Source: a virus
DNA: 23,862 nt
IMG/VR virus record: IMGVR_UViG_3300034117_000472
Location: 1-23,862 of that record
Strand: one strand, 5' to 3'
Each line of letters opens with the position of its first letter. Within the stretch, counting starts at the first letter, position 1. The translations under genes were made by a program, and so were the position numbers. Positions 15,279 to 20,937 of the stretch are shown here, piece after piece. The notes beneath the pieces are model-generated. The model was not told the origin of the DNA and did not search any database. It was given only the letters and a program-made list of their open reading frames with translations.

Positions 15279-15497
15279 TTACTTTGGGAGAACGTACCAG
15301 CCAGCCGGGAGCGTCACTTTGGACGGCCCGACAAGCTTCTTGTCTTGGTCAAAAGCGTACACGCTGGCTTTCACTGGTTTTGCGAGCATCACTGGTTCAC
15401 CGTGCGGGACCATTACCACCTTTGTCACTTGGCAACCCAGGCAGTCCAGCAATACGATCAGCCAGACCGTTCTTGAGATCCTCGGGTGCTTTTCCAT
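15279..15497 (-). CDS. Small lipoprotein, possible lysis accessory
   Basis: This 72-residue protein has a lipoprotein-like signal: a basic start MEKHPRISR, hydrophobic TVWLIVLL, then DCLGC, where Cys22 preceded by Leu-Gly fits a lipobox (Cys19 is a weaker alternative). The mature part is VTKVVMVPHGEPVMLAKPVK, ASVYAFDQDKKLVGPSKVTL, PAGWYVLPK: a small beta domain with the ending PAGWYxLP that I recall from phage lysis-region lipoproteins. Its ATG at 15497 lies inside the 57-residue gene, shifted by one base, so the two overlap by 101 bases. It may play an outer-membrane role like Rz1, which would imply a Gram-negative host. This is inference. Confidence 0.6.
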   Translation of the reverse strand: MEKHPRISRTVWLIVLLDCLGCQVTKVVMVPHGEPVMLAKPVKASVYAFDQDKKLVGPSKVTLPAGWYVLPK

Positions 15498-15570
15498 GTT
15501 GAATGTTGGTGGGTGGTGTTTCTCGGAACCAGTCCAGCAGGGCCTTCAGGATCTGGTAGATCCAGTTCAC
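15397..15570 (-). CDS. 57-residue protein with GTG start, overlapping a lipoprotein gene
   Basis: The start GTG at 15570 overlaps the previous TGA (GTGA). The product is MNWIYQILKALLDWFRETPP, TNIQHGKAPEDLKNGLADRI, AGLPGLPSDKGGNGPAR. The first 15 residues are amphipathic and aromatic, then a charged helix and a Pro/Gly tail. The last third of the gene (15397-15497) is also read in another frame as the start of the lipoprotein gene. A position before a small lipoprotein with frame overlap recalls Rz/Rz1 spanin pairs, but there is no clear N-terminal membrane helix, so I do not call it a spanin. Function unknown; lysis role inferred. Confidence 0.58.
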   Translation of the reverse strand: MNWIYQILKALLDWFRETPPTNIQHGKAPEDLKNGLADRIAGLPGLPSDKGGNGPAR

Positions 15571-15746
15571 TTGGGTTTCTTATCTGCGTCTTTAGCAGCG
15601 ATCAAACCAAAGCCAACGGTCACAGCGGCAATGGTTGCAGCGAGATCAATGTTGGTCGTAGGGTCTCCGTCGAACAGAGCTTTCAACGCTCCACCCACGG
15701 CAACCATGATTGCACCAACTCCAGCGAGAGTAGTTTTCCAGTTCAT
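15567..15746 (-). CDS. Holin-like 59-residue membrane protein
   Basis: The start is set at ATG 15746, in ATGA overlap with the previous stop; the longer frame upstream would lie inside the other membrane-protein gene. The product is MNWKTTLAGVGAIMVAVGGA, LKALFDGDPTTNIDLAATIA, AVTVGFGLIAAKDADKKPK. It has two hydrophobic helices (about 7-24 and 34-50), a loop with FDGDPTTN, and a Lys-rich end. The phrase ALFDGDPTTN...AAxxAGxGLIxAKD is one I recall from small phage membrane proteins annotated as holin-like. With its neighbour it could form a holin/antiholin pair. The next gene starts at GTG overlapping this stop. Confidence 0.7.
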   Translation of the reverse strand: MNWKTTLAGVGAIMVAVGGALKALFDGDPTTNIDLAATIAAVTVGFGLIAAKDADKKPK

Positions 15747-15913
15747 TTCTTTAGAGCTTTCCAGAGTCCAATTGCGGCAGCGATAAAAGCCAACACAGCG
15801 GCTCCGAGTTGGAACCACTGTGTCAGTTGCGGGATGAATGAAACCGCACCAGCAGCGGCAGCGGTAGCCAGAGAGATTCCAACCCCACTGTTGCTGTTGG
15901 TGTCAGTTTGCAT
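15743..15913 (-). CDS. Holin-like 56-residue membrane protein
   Basis: This short gene runs from ATG 15913 (TAATG coupling) to TGA 15743. The product has a polar start (MQTDTNSNSG), a first hydrophobic stretch (VGISLATAAAAGAVSFIP, residues 11-28), a turn with QLTQWFQ, a second hydrophobic stretch (LGAAVLAFIAAAIGLW, 36-51) and a basic end KALKK. Two membrane helices in under 60 residues with a Lys-rich C-terminus match the size and layout of small class II holins, which open the inner membrane at lysis time. No sequence family is certain. It overlaps the next membrane-protein gene by ATGA. Confidence 0.68.
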   Translation of the reverse strand: MQTDTNSNSGVGISLATAAAAGAVSFIPQLTQWFQLGAAVLAFIAAAIGLWKALKK

Positions 15914-16065
15914 TACTCGGGTTTAGGTTGAGCAGCGTTGACGATTAGGTCAACAAGCGGCAGAGCAACTTTTGCGTTCTGAATGCCACCAGCTTTGACC
16001 GCAATGTCGATGAGTTGCAGCAAACCGTTGGCTTGTTCTTGAGTCAGCTTGACGATGATTTCCAT
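15913..16065 (-). CDS. 50-residue small protein at head of lysis-like cluster
   Basis: The start is ATG 16065, one base after the previous stop; the open frame extends upstream but only into the previous gene. The product is MEIIVKLTQEQANGLLQLID, IAVKAGGIQNAKVALPLVDL, IVNAAQPKPE. It is amphipathic helical with no membrane span. I recall short phage proteins of the KLTxxQxxxLLQLLDxAxKAGG type near lysis genes, of unknown role. Its stop shares a base with the next ATG (TAATG), tying it to the two membrane proteins that follow. It may be a regulator of lysis, but this is a guess from position. Confidence 0.7.
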   Translation of the reverse strand: MEIIVKLTQEQANGLLQLIDIAVKAGGIQNAKVALPLVDLIVNAAQPKPE

Positions 16066-16066
16066 A

Positions 16067-16477
16067 TTAGGCGACCGGAGCTTCAACGACAGCAGCCTCC
16101 TCCGCAACCAAAACCGGCACCTTCTGCTCAATCAACGGAGGAACCCACGGCAGCGGCGGAGCGATGACCGGCGGGTTGATCTGGTTCTCGATCTGCGCGG
16201 TGACGTTGGCTTCGATGGCCTTCTGATCGACTCCGTTCGCGAAGCACCAGCCGAGGACCTGATCCTGCGTCAGGTCGGGATACGGAGTGAAGCTGCCAGT
16301 CGGCGGAGCGAACGACGCGCTACCGTAGCAGGTGCCGCTGTAGGTTTTCTCGGTGTCGCCAGAGCCGGTGGTTTCGGTGCCGTTGCACCTCCAGTCGGCG
16401 GTGATGACGACATCGGTGAGCGTGCCTTCGGTCGGCTTGCAGAGAAGGCGTTCGATGATCCAAGAGATGGTGGGCAT
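16067..16477 (-). CDS. Conserved small tail-region protein (MxTxSWxI...GWC type)
   Basis: This 136-residue protein begins MPTISWIIERLLCKPTEGTL and TDVVITADWRCNGTET, followed by TYSGTCYGSASFAPPTGSFT, PYPDLTQDQVLGWCFANGVD and INPPVIAPPLPWVPPL. The order (short beta strands, a Y-G-S strand, F-x-P-(Y/F)-x-D-L-T-x-x-Q-V-x-G-W, then N-P-P-x-x-x-x-P-L-P-W) matches a common phage family of unknown function (I believe DUF7936) that sits beside fibre and lysis genes. The final 25 residues are Ala/Val/Glu/Pro-rich. It is likely a virion-associated accessory. It ends one base before the next gene. Confidence 0.72.
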   Translation of the reverse strand: MPTISWIIERLLCKPTEGTLTDVVITADWRCNGTETTGSGDTEKTYSGTCYGSASFAPPTGSFTPYPDLTQDQVLGWCFANGVDQKAIEANVTAQIENQINPPVIAPPLPWVPPLIEQKVPVLVAEEAAVVEAPVA

Positions 16478-16484
16478 GGTGGGA

Positions 16485-17615
16485 TTAGAAGAGGTCGTTC
16501 CAAGTGGTTCCGTTGTAGCACTTCAGCTTGTTGCTGCTGCTGTTGTAGTAAACATCACCAGCTTCAGCACCGGCAGGATCGGCAGCGAGAGGTACGAAGC
16601 GAAGCTGTCCGGTTTCTTTGAGTCTCAGTCGCTCGGTGAAGGTGATGGCATTCGGCGAAGTGCCAGCAGGAGCAGTGAAAAAACGGAATGAACCATCGCG
16701 TTGCTGCAAACGGCTGGCAGCCAACGACGTTGCAAACGAATATTGATAGGTATCTGATCCGGTTCTGATGCTGTTGTACGCAAAATCAGTCGCGCCAAGA
16801 CTGGCATTTGTGTACAAAGCGGCATGAACCCCGACTTGTAGATTTCCGTTGGCGGTCCAAACAGTACTCGGCGTAACCCCCACGCCGACGTTGCCGGAGG
16901 AGTCAATACGCATCCGCTCGGCAGAATTGACATAAAACACCAGCGGAATACTTGCTCCAGCATAGACCATTGCTGACGAATCAACCGTTCCGCCAATCAT
17001 GTTGGCACCGTCACCGAAAGCGGCCAGCGTAGATGTACCAGCGGTGTTGCTGACATAAAACGCGGCACTTTGCCCTGATCCACTTCCTCCACGAATGCGA
17101 GCGACGCACCCAGTGGAACTGACAACATCCAATTTCTGACCCGGACTCGCCCCCACGCCCAGCCCCGTGGAGTTCAGGGTCATTTGGAGGTTTGCTCCGT
17201 TCGTCAAAAACAAAAGGTTGTTTTCCGAACGAATACCGAAATCGGATGTGGCTCCACTTGCTCCGATAGCTGAGGCTTTTCCAAGAAATCCGGTAAATGT
17301 ACCGTCATTCATTACGGTGTAGTTTCCGTTGATTCGGAACTTTTCACCAAACGATTGAGTGGTTGCACCAATACCAACGAAATCCAACGAACTAACGACC
17401 TTCAGCGTGTTCGTGTCCACCGTCAGGTCGCCGGTGATGGTGGCGGAGGCCAGCGTGGCGGTGCCGCCTGCTCCGAGGATCTGGTTGCTGGTGATCTTCT
17501 TCGTGGTGCCCGATGCAGCCATCGTCGTATCACTAATATCGACAATGGGAAGGACATCCACTGCGGGATCGACGGTCGTGATCGCCGTCAGTGCTGTGAT
17601 TTTTGTATCTGCCAT
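16485..17615 (-). CDS. Fibre-like structural protein
   Basis: This 376-residue protein opens with MADTKITALTAITTVDPAVD followed by VLPIVDISDTTMAASGTTKK, an N-terminal motif I recall from many phage fibre/appendage genes. It then has a repeat-like strand (GGTATLASATITGDLTVDTN), and a long body with typical fibre phrases: NNLLFLTNGANLQMTLNSTG, SAERMRIDSSGNVGVGVTPS. The C-terminus DPAGAEAGDVYYNSSSNKLK, CYNGTTWNDLF is the familiar (A)GxxYYNSSxxKLxxYNGTTW ending of trimeric fibres. It probably takes part in receptor binding. There is no visible chaperone or protease domain. No Shine-Dalgarno is seen upstream of ATG 17615. Fibre class is well supported; the attachment point on the virion is not known. 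Confidence 0.8.
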   Translation of the reverse strand: MADTKITALTAITTVDPAVDVLPIVDISDTTMAASGTTKKITSNQILGAGGTATLASATITGDLTVDTNTLKVVSSLDFVGIGATTQSFGEKFRINGNYTVMNDGTFTGFLGKASAIGASGATSDFGIRSENNLLFLTNGANLQMTLNSTGLGVGASPGQKLDVVSSTGCVARIRGGSGSGQSAAFYVSNTAGTSTLAAFGDGANMIGGTVDSSAMVYAGASIPLVFYVNSAERMRIDSSGNVGVGVTPSTVWTANGNLQVGVHAALYTNASLGATDFAYNSIRTGSDTYQYSFATSLAASRLQQRDGSFRFFTAPAGTSPNAITFTERLRLKETGQLRFVPLAADPAGAEAGDVYYNSSSNKLKCYNGTTWNDLF

Positions 17616-17621
17616 AAACTG

Positions 17622-17852
17622 TTAGTTAGATTGAATGATGAGTTTGCTCGTGTCCTCTTGGAGCAGGAAATCCCCGTTCTCCAAGTCCAAAGAATCAAAA
17701 GTCCCAAACGTGATGACGATCTTGTCACCATCCTCCAGCAGAACGAAGAAGTCGTCCTCCTGAAGCAGATCCCGGCGCAGGATAGGTAGATCGCCAGGGG
17801 TAACATTACCCCCGCCGTTCGATACCAGTCGTGTGCCAAGAGCGAGTGTCAC
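17622..17852 (-). CDS. Small beta-repeat protein (LLQED/LLEDGDK units), GTG start
   Basis: The start is set at GTG 17852, overlapping the previous TGA (GTGA); no ATG exists at the junction and an upstream Met in the frame would lie deep inside the previous gene. The 76-residue product has short similar strands: RRDLLQEDDFFVLLEDGDKI, then LDLENGDFLLQEDTSKLIIQ. These Leu-Leu-x-Glu-Asp turns recall beta-roll-like pieces found in phage fibre genes. It lies 6 bases before the fibre-like gene, so a fibre adapter or base is plausible. This is inferred; no family name is certain. Confidence 0.62.
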   Translation of the reverse strand: MTLALGTRLVSNGGGNVTPGDLPILRRDLLQEDDFFVLLEDGDKIVITFGTFDSLDLENGDFLLQEDTSKLIIQSN

Positions 17853-18115
17853 GATTGAATCACGCCATTGAATGCGATCACCTGACCGCTGGAAATCTGG
17901 AAGCTCGTGATCGGTCCCGGTAGGGTAATACCAGCAGGGATGGTCGCCGTGGACCAAGATCCGCTGATGTTGCCACCGGTGATCGAGCTAAAGGTGGTAG
18001 GGGCGATAGTGGTGATGGCCACAAACGGGCCAGTGGTCAGCGTGGTGACGGTCACCAGTTGAAAGCCGCCCTGTCCCATCGAATACTCGATGGCTTGATT
18101 TGCTACGTCGCTCAT
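17849..18115 (-). CDS. Small Thr/Ser/Gly-rich structural protein
   Basis: This 88-residue protein starts at ATG 18115 in an ATGA overlap. It is almost free of charged residues and rich in Thr, Ser, Ile and Gly (VTTLTTGPFVAITTIAPTTF, SSITGGNISGSWSTATIPAG, ITSFQISSGQVIAFNGVI), as expected for a beta-sandwich or fibre domain exposed on the virion. I recall similar small proteins upstream of fibre genes in environmental phages but know no tested function. It ends in a GTGA overlap with the next gene, which supports both reading frames. Confidence 0.65.
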   Translation of the reverse strand: MSDVANQAIEYSMGQGGFQLVTVTTLTTGPFVAITTIAPTTFSSITGGNISGSWSTATIPAGITLPGPITSFQISSGQVIAFNGVIQS

Positions 18116-18366
18116 ATATCCCAGATCTTCCGAATTTGATTCTTTGTGAAAGTGCTTTCAAAGCGGGAACCCTGACGGTCTTCCATCCGGCTGAATCCCT
18201 GCTTCACCTTGTCCTTGAGTTCGGCTTCTCGGGCAAAGCCGGTGACCCCGAAGCGGGCCACCGGTTGCCTGTTCCACCGCTTCCCATCAAGGACAACAGA
18301 GTCAGTACCCATCGGAGCGATATGCTCGATGGACTGACCATTGTTCTCGAAGGTATAGATCGGCAT
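18112..18366 (-). CDS. Small phage protein, FmdB-like fold without cysteines
   Basis: The start is set at ATG 18366 (84 residues), one base after the previous stop; the frame is open 11 codons further upstream but that would overlap the previous gene. The product begins MPIYTFENNGQSIEHIAPMG, then DGKRWNRQPVARFGVTGF and a charged helical tail (AREAELKDKVKQGFSRMEDR) ending RKIWDI. The opening pattern MPIY-x-F-x-(N/C)...x-I-E-H recalls FmdB-type zinc ribbons, but all four Cys are missing, as in several phage homologues I recall. Function unknown; position suggests a head or connector accessory. It overlaps the next gene by ATGA. Confidence 0.66.
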   Translation of the reverse strand: MPIYTFENNGQSIEHIAPMGTDSVVLDGKRWNRQPVARFGVTGFAREAELKDKVKQGFSRMEDRQGSRFESTFTKNQIRKIWDI

Positions 18367-18367
18367 G

Positions 18368-18763
18368 TTAGGACTCCATCTCGCTGTCGTACTCCTCAAC
18401 CATCTTACGCATACCCTTTTCGTCCATAGACTCCTTGGAAGCCATGGCCTTCTCGCTCTTGTTTTCGTACTCAGCGGGCATACCGTTCACGCTCCGAATC
18501 TCGACATAAGCTTCGCCGTTATCGAGCTTCTTGAGAACACCGCGAACATCGTCGAGAACCACTTCATCACCCACTTCAGGCATGGCCTGTTGGCCATCTT
18601 CCATGTCAGTGGAAAGAGCCTCGACCGGAATAGAAATCATGGGCGCATTGTTGTCAGCCTCTTCACATCCGCAAGCGGAATGAGAAGGGGCACCACCGAT
18701 TGCTCGATGATGCCCCTTTGGGCTGACGGCAATCACCATGATGGTGGCCGTCTTGGGTCGCAT
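18368..18763 (-). CDS. Post-capsid small head protein, start uncertain
   Basis: The frame from ATG 18763, one base after the capsid stop, gives 131 residues. An alternative ATG at 18640 gives 90 residues beginning MISIPVEALSTDMEDG. The part from MISIPVEAL onward looks like real conserved protein: an acidic segment, PEVGDEVVLDDVRGVLKKLD (beta strands), then GEAYVEIRSVNGMPAEY and a charged Lys/Glu tail. I recall genes of this kind directly after coat genes in related phages, possibly head-decoration proteins. The first 41 residues (His/Cys-rich, GHHRAIGGAPSHSACGCEEA) are encoded by the two hairpins, so they may be untranslated leader. Neither start has a strong Shine-Dalgarno. I annotate the longer frame because of the tight stop/start spacing; the shorter start is about equally likely. 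Confidence 0.62.
   Translation of the reverse strand: MRPKTATIMVIAVSPKGHHRAIGGAPSHSACGCEEADNNAPMISIPVEALSTDMEDGQQAMPEVGDEVVLDDVRGVLKKLDNGEAYVEIRSVNGMPAEYENKSEKAMASKESMDEKGMRKMVEEYDSEMES
18666..18682 (-). other. Second small hairpin after the capsid gene
   Basis: Two bases past the large hairpin the minus strand reads CATTCCGCTTGCGGATG: CAT and CCG pair with CGG and ATG around a CTTG loop, with one bulged T. CTTG is a known stable tetraloop type. It may form a tandem structure with the larger hairpin. It is small, so chance cannot be excluded. Confidence 0.35.
18685..18718 (-). terminator. Strong RNA hairpin just after the capsid gene (probable leaky terminator)
   Basis: On the minus strand AAGGGGCA + TCATCGA pairs with TCGGTGG + TGCCCCTT around a GCAA loop: 15 base pairs, two of them G-U, with a GNRA-type tetraloop. 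On the plus strand the two G-U pairs become C-A mismatches, so the fold fits minus-strand RNA only. It starts 46 bases after the capsid stop. The bases after it (CTCATT) are only partly T-rich, so termination may be partial or the hairpin may block 3' exonucleases. It lies inside the upstream part of the next open frame. Confidence 0.6.
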
Positions 18764-18764
18764 A

Positions 18765-19916
18765 TTACAGCGTGGAAGAGGTCTTAGTACGATGGACCAA
18801 GTACCAGGTCGGGTTACCAGTAGAACCCGTGTTACCAGCAGCCAGACGGAGCGTAGCGAAGTACAGCTTCACACCAACGGTGATGAGCTGGTTCAACGGA
18901 TCGCTCTTGTCGGGGGTGTCAGTGATAACGATCTTCGGAGACAACGGATCATCACCGGTCAGAGCAGGGATACCGAACGACTCGTTACCAAAGAAGAACG
19001 AGGCGATGATGTCCTTGCTGACAGCGAGACCGCCACCAGCGGAGGTAGCCTGATAAACGAACTCATCGGCAGCGGTGCCGGAACCGGTGCTGACAAACGA
19101 GTTGGTCTGGGTGACCACGCGGCAACCGTAGATGGAACCAACCTCGCCCTTGTAGAACGGCGTACCCTTGTTGCCGTAGTTGGAGGCATTCAACCAATCG
19201 GCATCGCGCATCAGGTCGCGAGCAACGCGAGGATCGGTCGCGAGGACGTAGCCACCGTTGATCATCGGAGCGCGGTTACGCTTCAGGCGGGTCATGGAGT
19301 CGAGGACAGCCGAGGCGGTCATCGTGGTGTTGGCAGCAGTCGTGTCGCTGTTCAACGCAGAGAAGCTCTGGGTGGTCAGCGTAGCAGGGTTACCGTAAAC
19401 CTTAACACCACCGGAGCTGGCCACAGTGTTCACGGCGTCCGAGTTATCAAACGTACCACCACCCTCGGCGGCGGAACCGATAGACGAGCCGCTGGCGGTG
19501 AGATTGGAGCCAACCAGGGTGTTACGAATCACGGAGTCAACCCAGAGGGCCATGTCCAAACCAGAGGTCTTGGTGGCCTGCTGGAGCGAGTTGAACAGGT
19601 CCGTGGCGCGGAGGATGTCGGTCAAACCGATCACCTGACCGTACTGGGCGAGCGACTTGCTGAGGCTGTTCAGGGCCAGAGCGCGGTAGTTCGCGGAGCT
19701 GATGGCCGTACCCTCGGAGCTGATGGTCTGGACACCCGAGACGCTCGGCGAACCGAAGCGGAACATCGTGATGGCCTTGTTACCATTGTTCCGGGGGATC
19801 GGAGCCTTCATGGCGAACTGATCCAGGATGGTCTCCTGCTGAACGATGGAGAGCAGCTCCTTGCTGAAGTAGTTCTGGAACTGGCTCGTGAGCGTAGTTG
19901 AAGTAGTTACTGGCAT
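18765..19916 (-). CDS. Major capsid protein, N4-gp56 family-like
   Basis: This 383-residue protein has the order expected for N4-gp56-type coat proteins. The N-terminus is TLTSQFQNYFSKELLSIVQQ followed by TILDQFAMKAPIPRNNGNKA and ITMFRF. Next comes an EGTAISSANYRALALNSLSK segment, then SLAQYGQVIGLTDILRATDL and the long helix GLDMALWVDSVIRNTLVG. The middle and C-terminal parts are beta-rich, with RNRAPMINGGYVLATDPRVA, WLNASNYGNKGTPFYKGEVG and GCRVVTQTNSF. The C-terminal part holds IVITDTPDKSDPLNQLITVG and VKLYFATLRL, close to what I recall from the family. Start ATG 19916 lies in an AT-rich leader (ACTAAAATATG) without a clear Shine-Dalgarno. It follows the scaffold gene by 21 bases and is followed 46 bases later by a 15-bp hairpin. 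An antisense frame of 387 codons over it is a shadow. Confidence 0.88.
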   Translation of the reverse strand: MPVTTSTTLTSQFQNYFSKELLSIVQQETILDQFAMKAPIPRNNGNKAITMFRFGSPSVSGVQTISSEGTAISSANYRALALNSLSKSLAQYGQVIGLTDILRATDLFNSLQQATKTSGLDMALWVDSVIRNTLVGSNLTASGSSIGSAAEGGGTFDNSDAVNTVASSGGVKVYGNPATLTTQSFSALNSDTTAANTTMTASAVLDSMTRLKRNRAPMINGGYVLATDPRVARDLMRDADWLNASNYGNKGTPFYKGEVGSIYGCRVVTQTNSFVSTGSGTAADEFVYQATSAGGGLAVSKDIIASFFFGNESFGIPALTGDDPLSPKIVITDTPDKSDPLNQLITVGVKLYFATLRLAAGNTGSTGNPTWYLVHRTKTSSTL

Positions 19917-19937
19917 ATTTTAGTTGTGGTTGTGCTA

Positions 19938-20882
19938 TTAGCCTTCGTCCCGGTCGAACTCTCTCGTCGCTCGCATGAGCGCGTCCCTTTGCTCCTTCAG
20001 GGATAGCTTGGAGAAATCCTTCTCTTCAGCCTTGAGTTGTCCTGCCGGTACGCTTTTACCAATAGCGGTCTTCTGCTGGAGCTTACTGAGTTGTTCTTTC
20101 AGAGACTTGTTCTCGGCTTCCATCGACTGAGACCGTTCGGCTGCATTCTGGAGCTTCACAATTTCGACAGCGTGGACAAGTCCATCAGGAGTCGCAGTGA
20201 GCAGCGGGAAATTATTCAGAAGCTGAACAGTACGCTTGTACTCAGAGCTGTTCTGATCTTTCAGCCAAGCCTCCTTCTCGGACAACTTGCCGTAGTTTTC
20301 AGCCCATGACTTCTGGAACTGCTCCTGTTGAACCTTCTGCTGTCTTTCACCAGCCGCTTTGCGGACATTATCAGCCTTGGCTCGCGCTGCCTTGGCCAAC
20401 TGAGAATCGCCATCAGCCTCAAACTCCTTGGCCGCAGCCTCGTAGTCATCAGCCGTATAGCCCTTCTCGTCCCGATGAGAATTGGTTTCGGTGGCCTTGG
20501 ATTGCTCCCGGCTCCTGCTCCATTCCTCACGCTCACGCCTCACCGCTTCGCGCTCAGCCTTGAGGGCTTCCTTCTCAGCGTTGATTTGCTCCCAGGACTT
20601 CGCCTTTCGGTTCTGTTCCTGAGCGAATTTGCTCTTCTCCTTATCAACCTTCGGCTCGGTCTTTGTCGCCTTCGGTTCCGTCTCTGACTTCGTGCTTACT
20701 TCCTTCTCGCCACCATCGAACTCTTTGCTGGCGGTCACCTCATTAGAGGATTCCTGCTCAACCGGAGCTGACTCGTTTGATGTTGGAGTCTGCTCCCTTG
20801 GCTGGCTGTCAATATCGACACCGGCATCGTGATCTCTGGCCAACGCGAGTAGGCCATCTGCACTCATTGATTCGTCTGACAT
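19938..20882 (-). CDS. Scaffold-like protein
   Basis: This 314-residue, highly charged, helix-rich protein sits directly before the major capsid gene, the usual place of the capsid scaffold. Residues 1-75 are acidic and low-complexity. Residues about 75-130 are Lys/Glu-rich coiled coil (WEQINAEKEALKAEREAVRR). Residues 140-200 continue as Ala/Lys/Glu helix, and 240-275 hold another coiled coil (NKSLKEQLSKLQQK). The end is SLKEQRDALMRATREFDRDE, a charged helix like the coat-binding C-terminus of phage scaffolds. Scaffolds help coat subunits form a procapsid and then leave or are cleaved. Identification rests on composition and position, since scaffolds share little sequence. The upstream region lacks a strong Shine-Dalgarno. 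A 21-base gap separates it from the coat gene. Confidence 0.78.
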   Translation of the reverse strand: MSDESMSADGLLALARDHDAGVDIDSQPREQTPTSNESAPVEQESSNEVTASKEFDGGEKEVSTKSETEPKATKTEPKVDKEKSKFAQEQNRKAKSWEQINAEKEALKAEREAVRREREEWSRSREQSKATETNSHRDEKGYTADDYEAAAKEFEADGDSQLAKAARAKADNVRKAAGERQQKVQQEQFQKSWAENYGKLSEKEAWLKDQNSSEYKRTVQLLNNFPLLTATPDGLVHAVEIVKLQNAAERSQSMEAENKSLKEQLSKLQQKTAIGKSVPAGQLKAEEKDFSKLSLKEQRDALMRATREFDRDEG

Positions 20883-20899
20883 ATTGTGCTTTTACTCGT

Positions 20900-20923
20900 T
20901 TGCTGGTCCGCACAGACCGGCAA
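20900..20923 (-). other. Hairpin in the gap before the scaffold gene
   Basis: In the 55-base gap 20883-20937 the minus strand can fold as TTGC, one C/A mismatch, GGTC, loop TGTGCG, GACC, GCAA. No T-run follows, so it is not a classical terminator. It could be an mRNA processing or regulatory site ahead of the scaffold-capsid pair, or chance. No convincing -35/-10 pair was seen here. Confidence 0.35.
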
Positions 20924-20937
20924 CCGCAACTTTGATC

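Noticed and set aside
17622-17957. 111-residue version of the small beta-repeat gene
   Set aside because: The upstream part lies inside the 88-residue gene; GTG 17852 overlaps its stop exactly.
18738-19901. 387-codon open frame on the plus strand opposite the capsid gene
   Set aside because: It mirrors the capsid gene, is Arg/Gly/Val-rich low-quality protein with no family pattern, and arises from the codon bias of the real gene.
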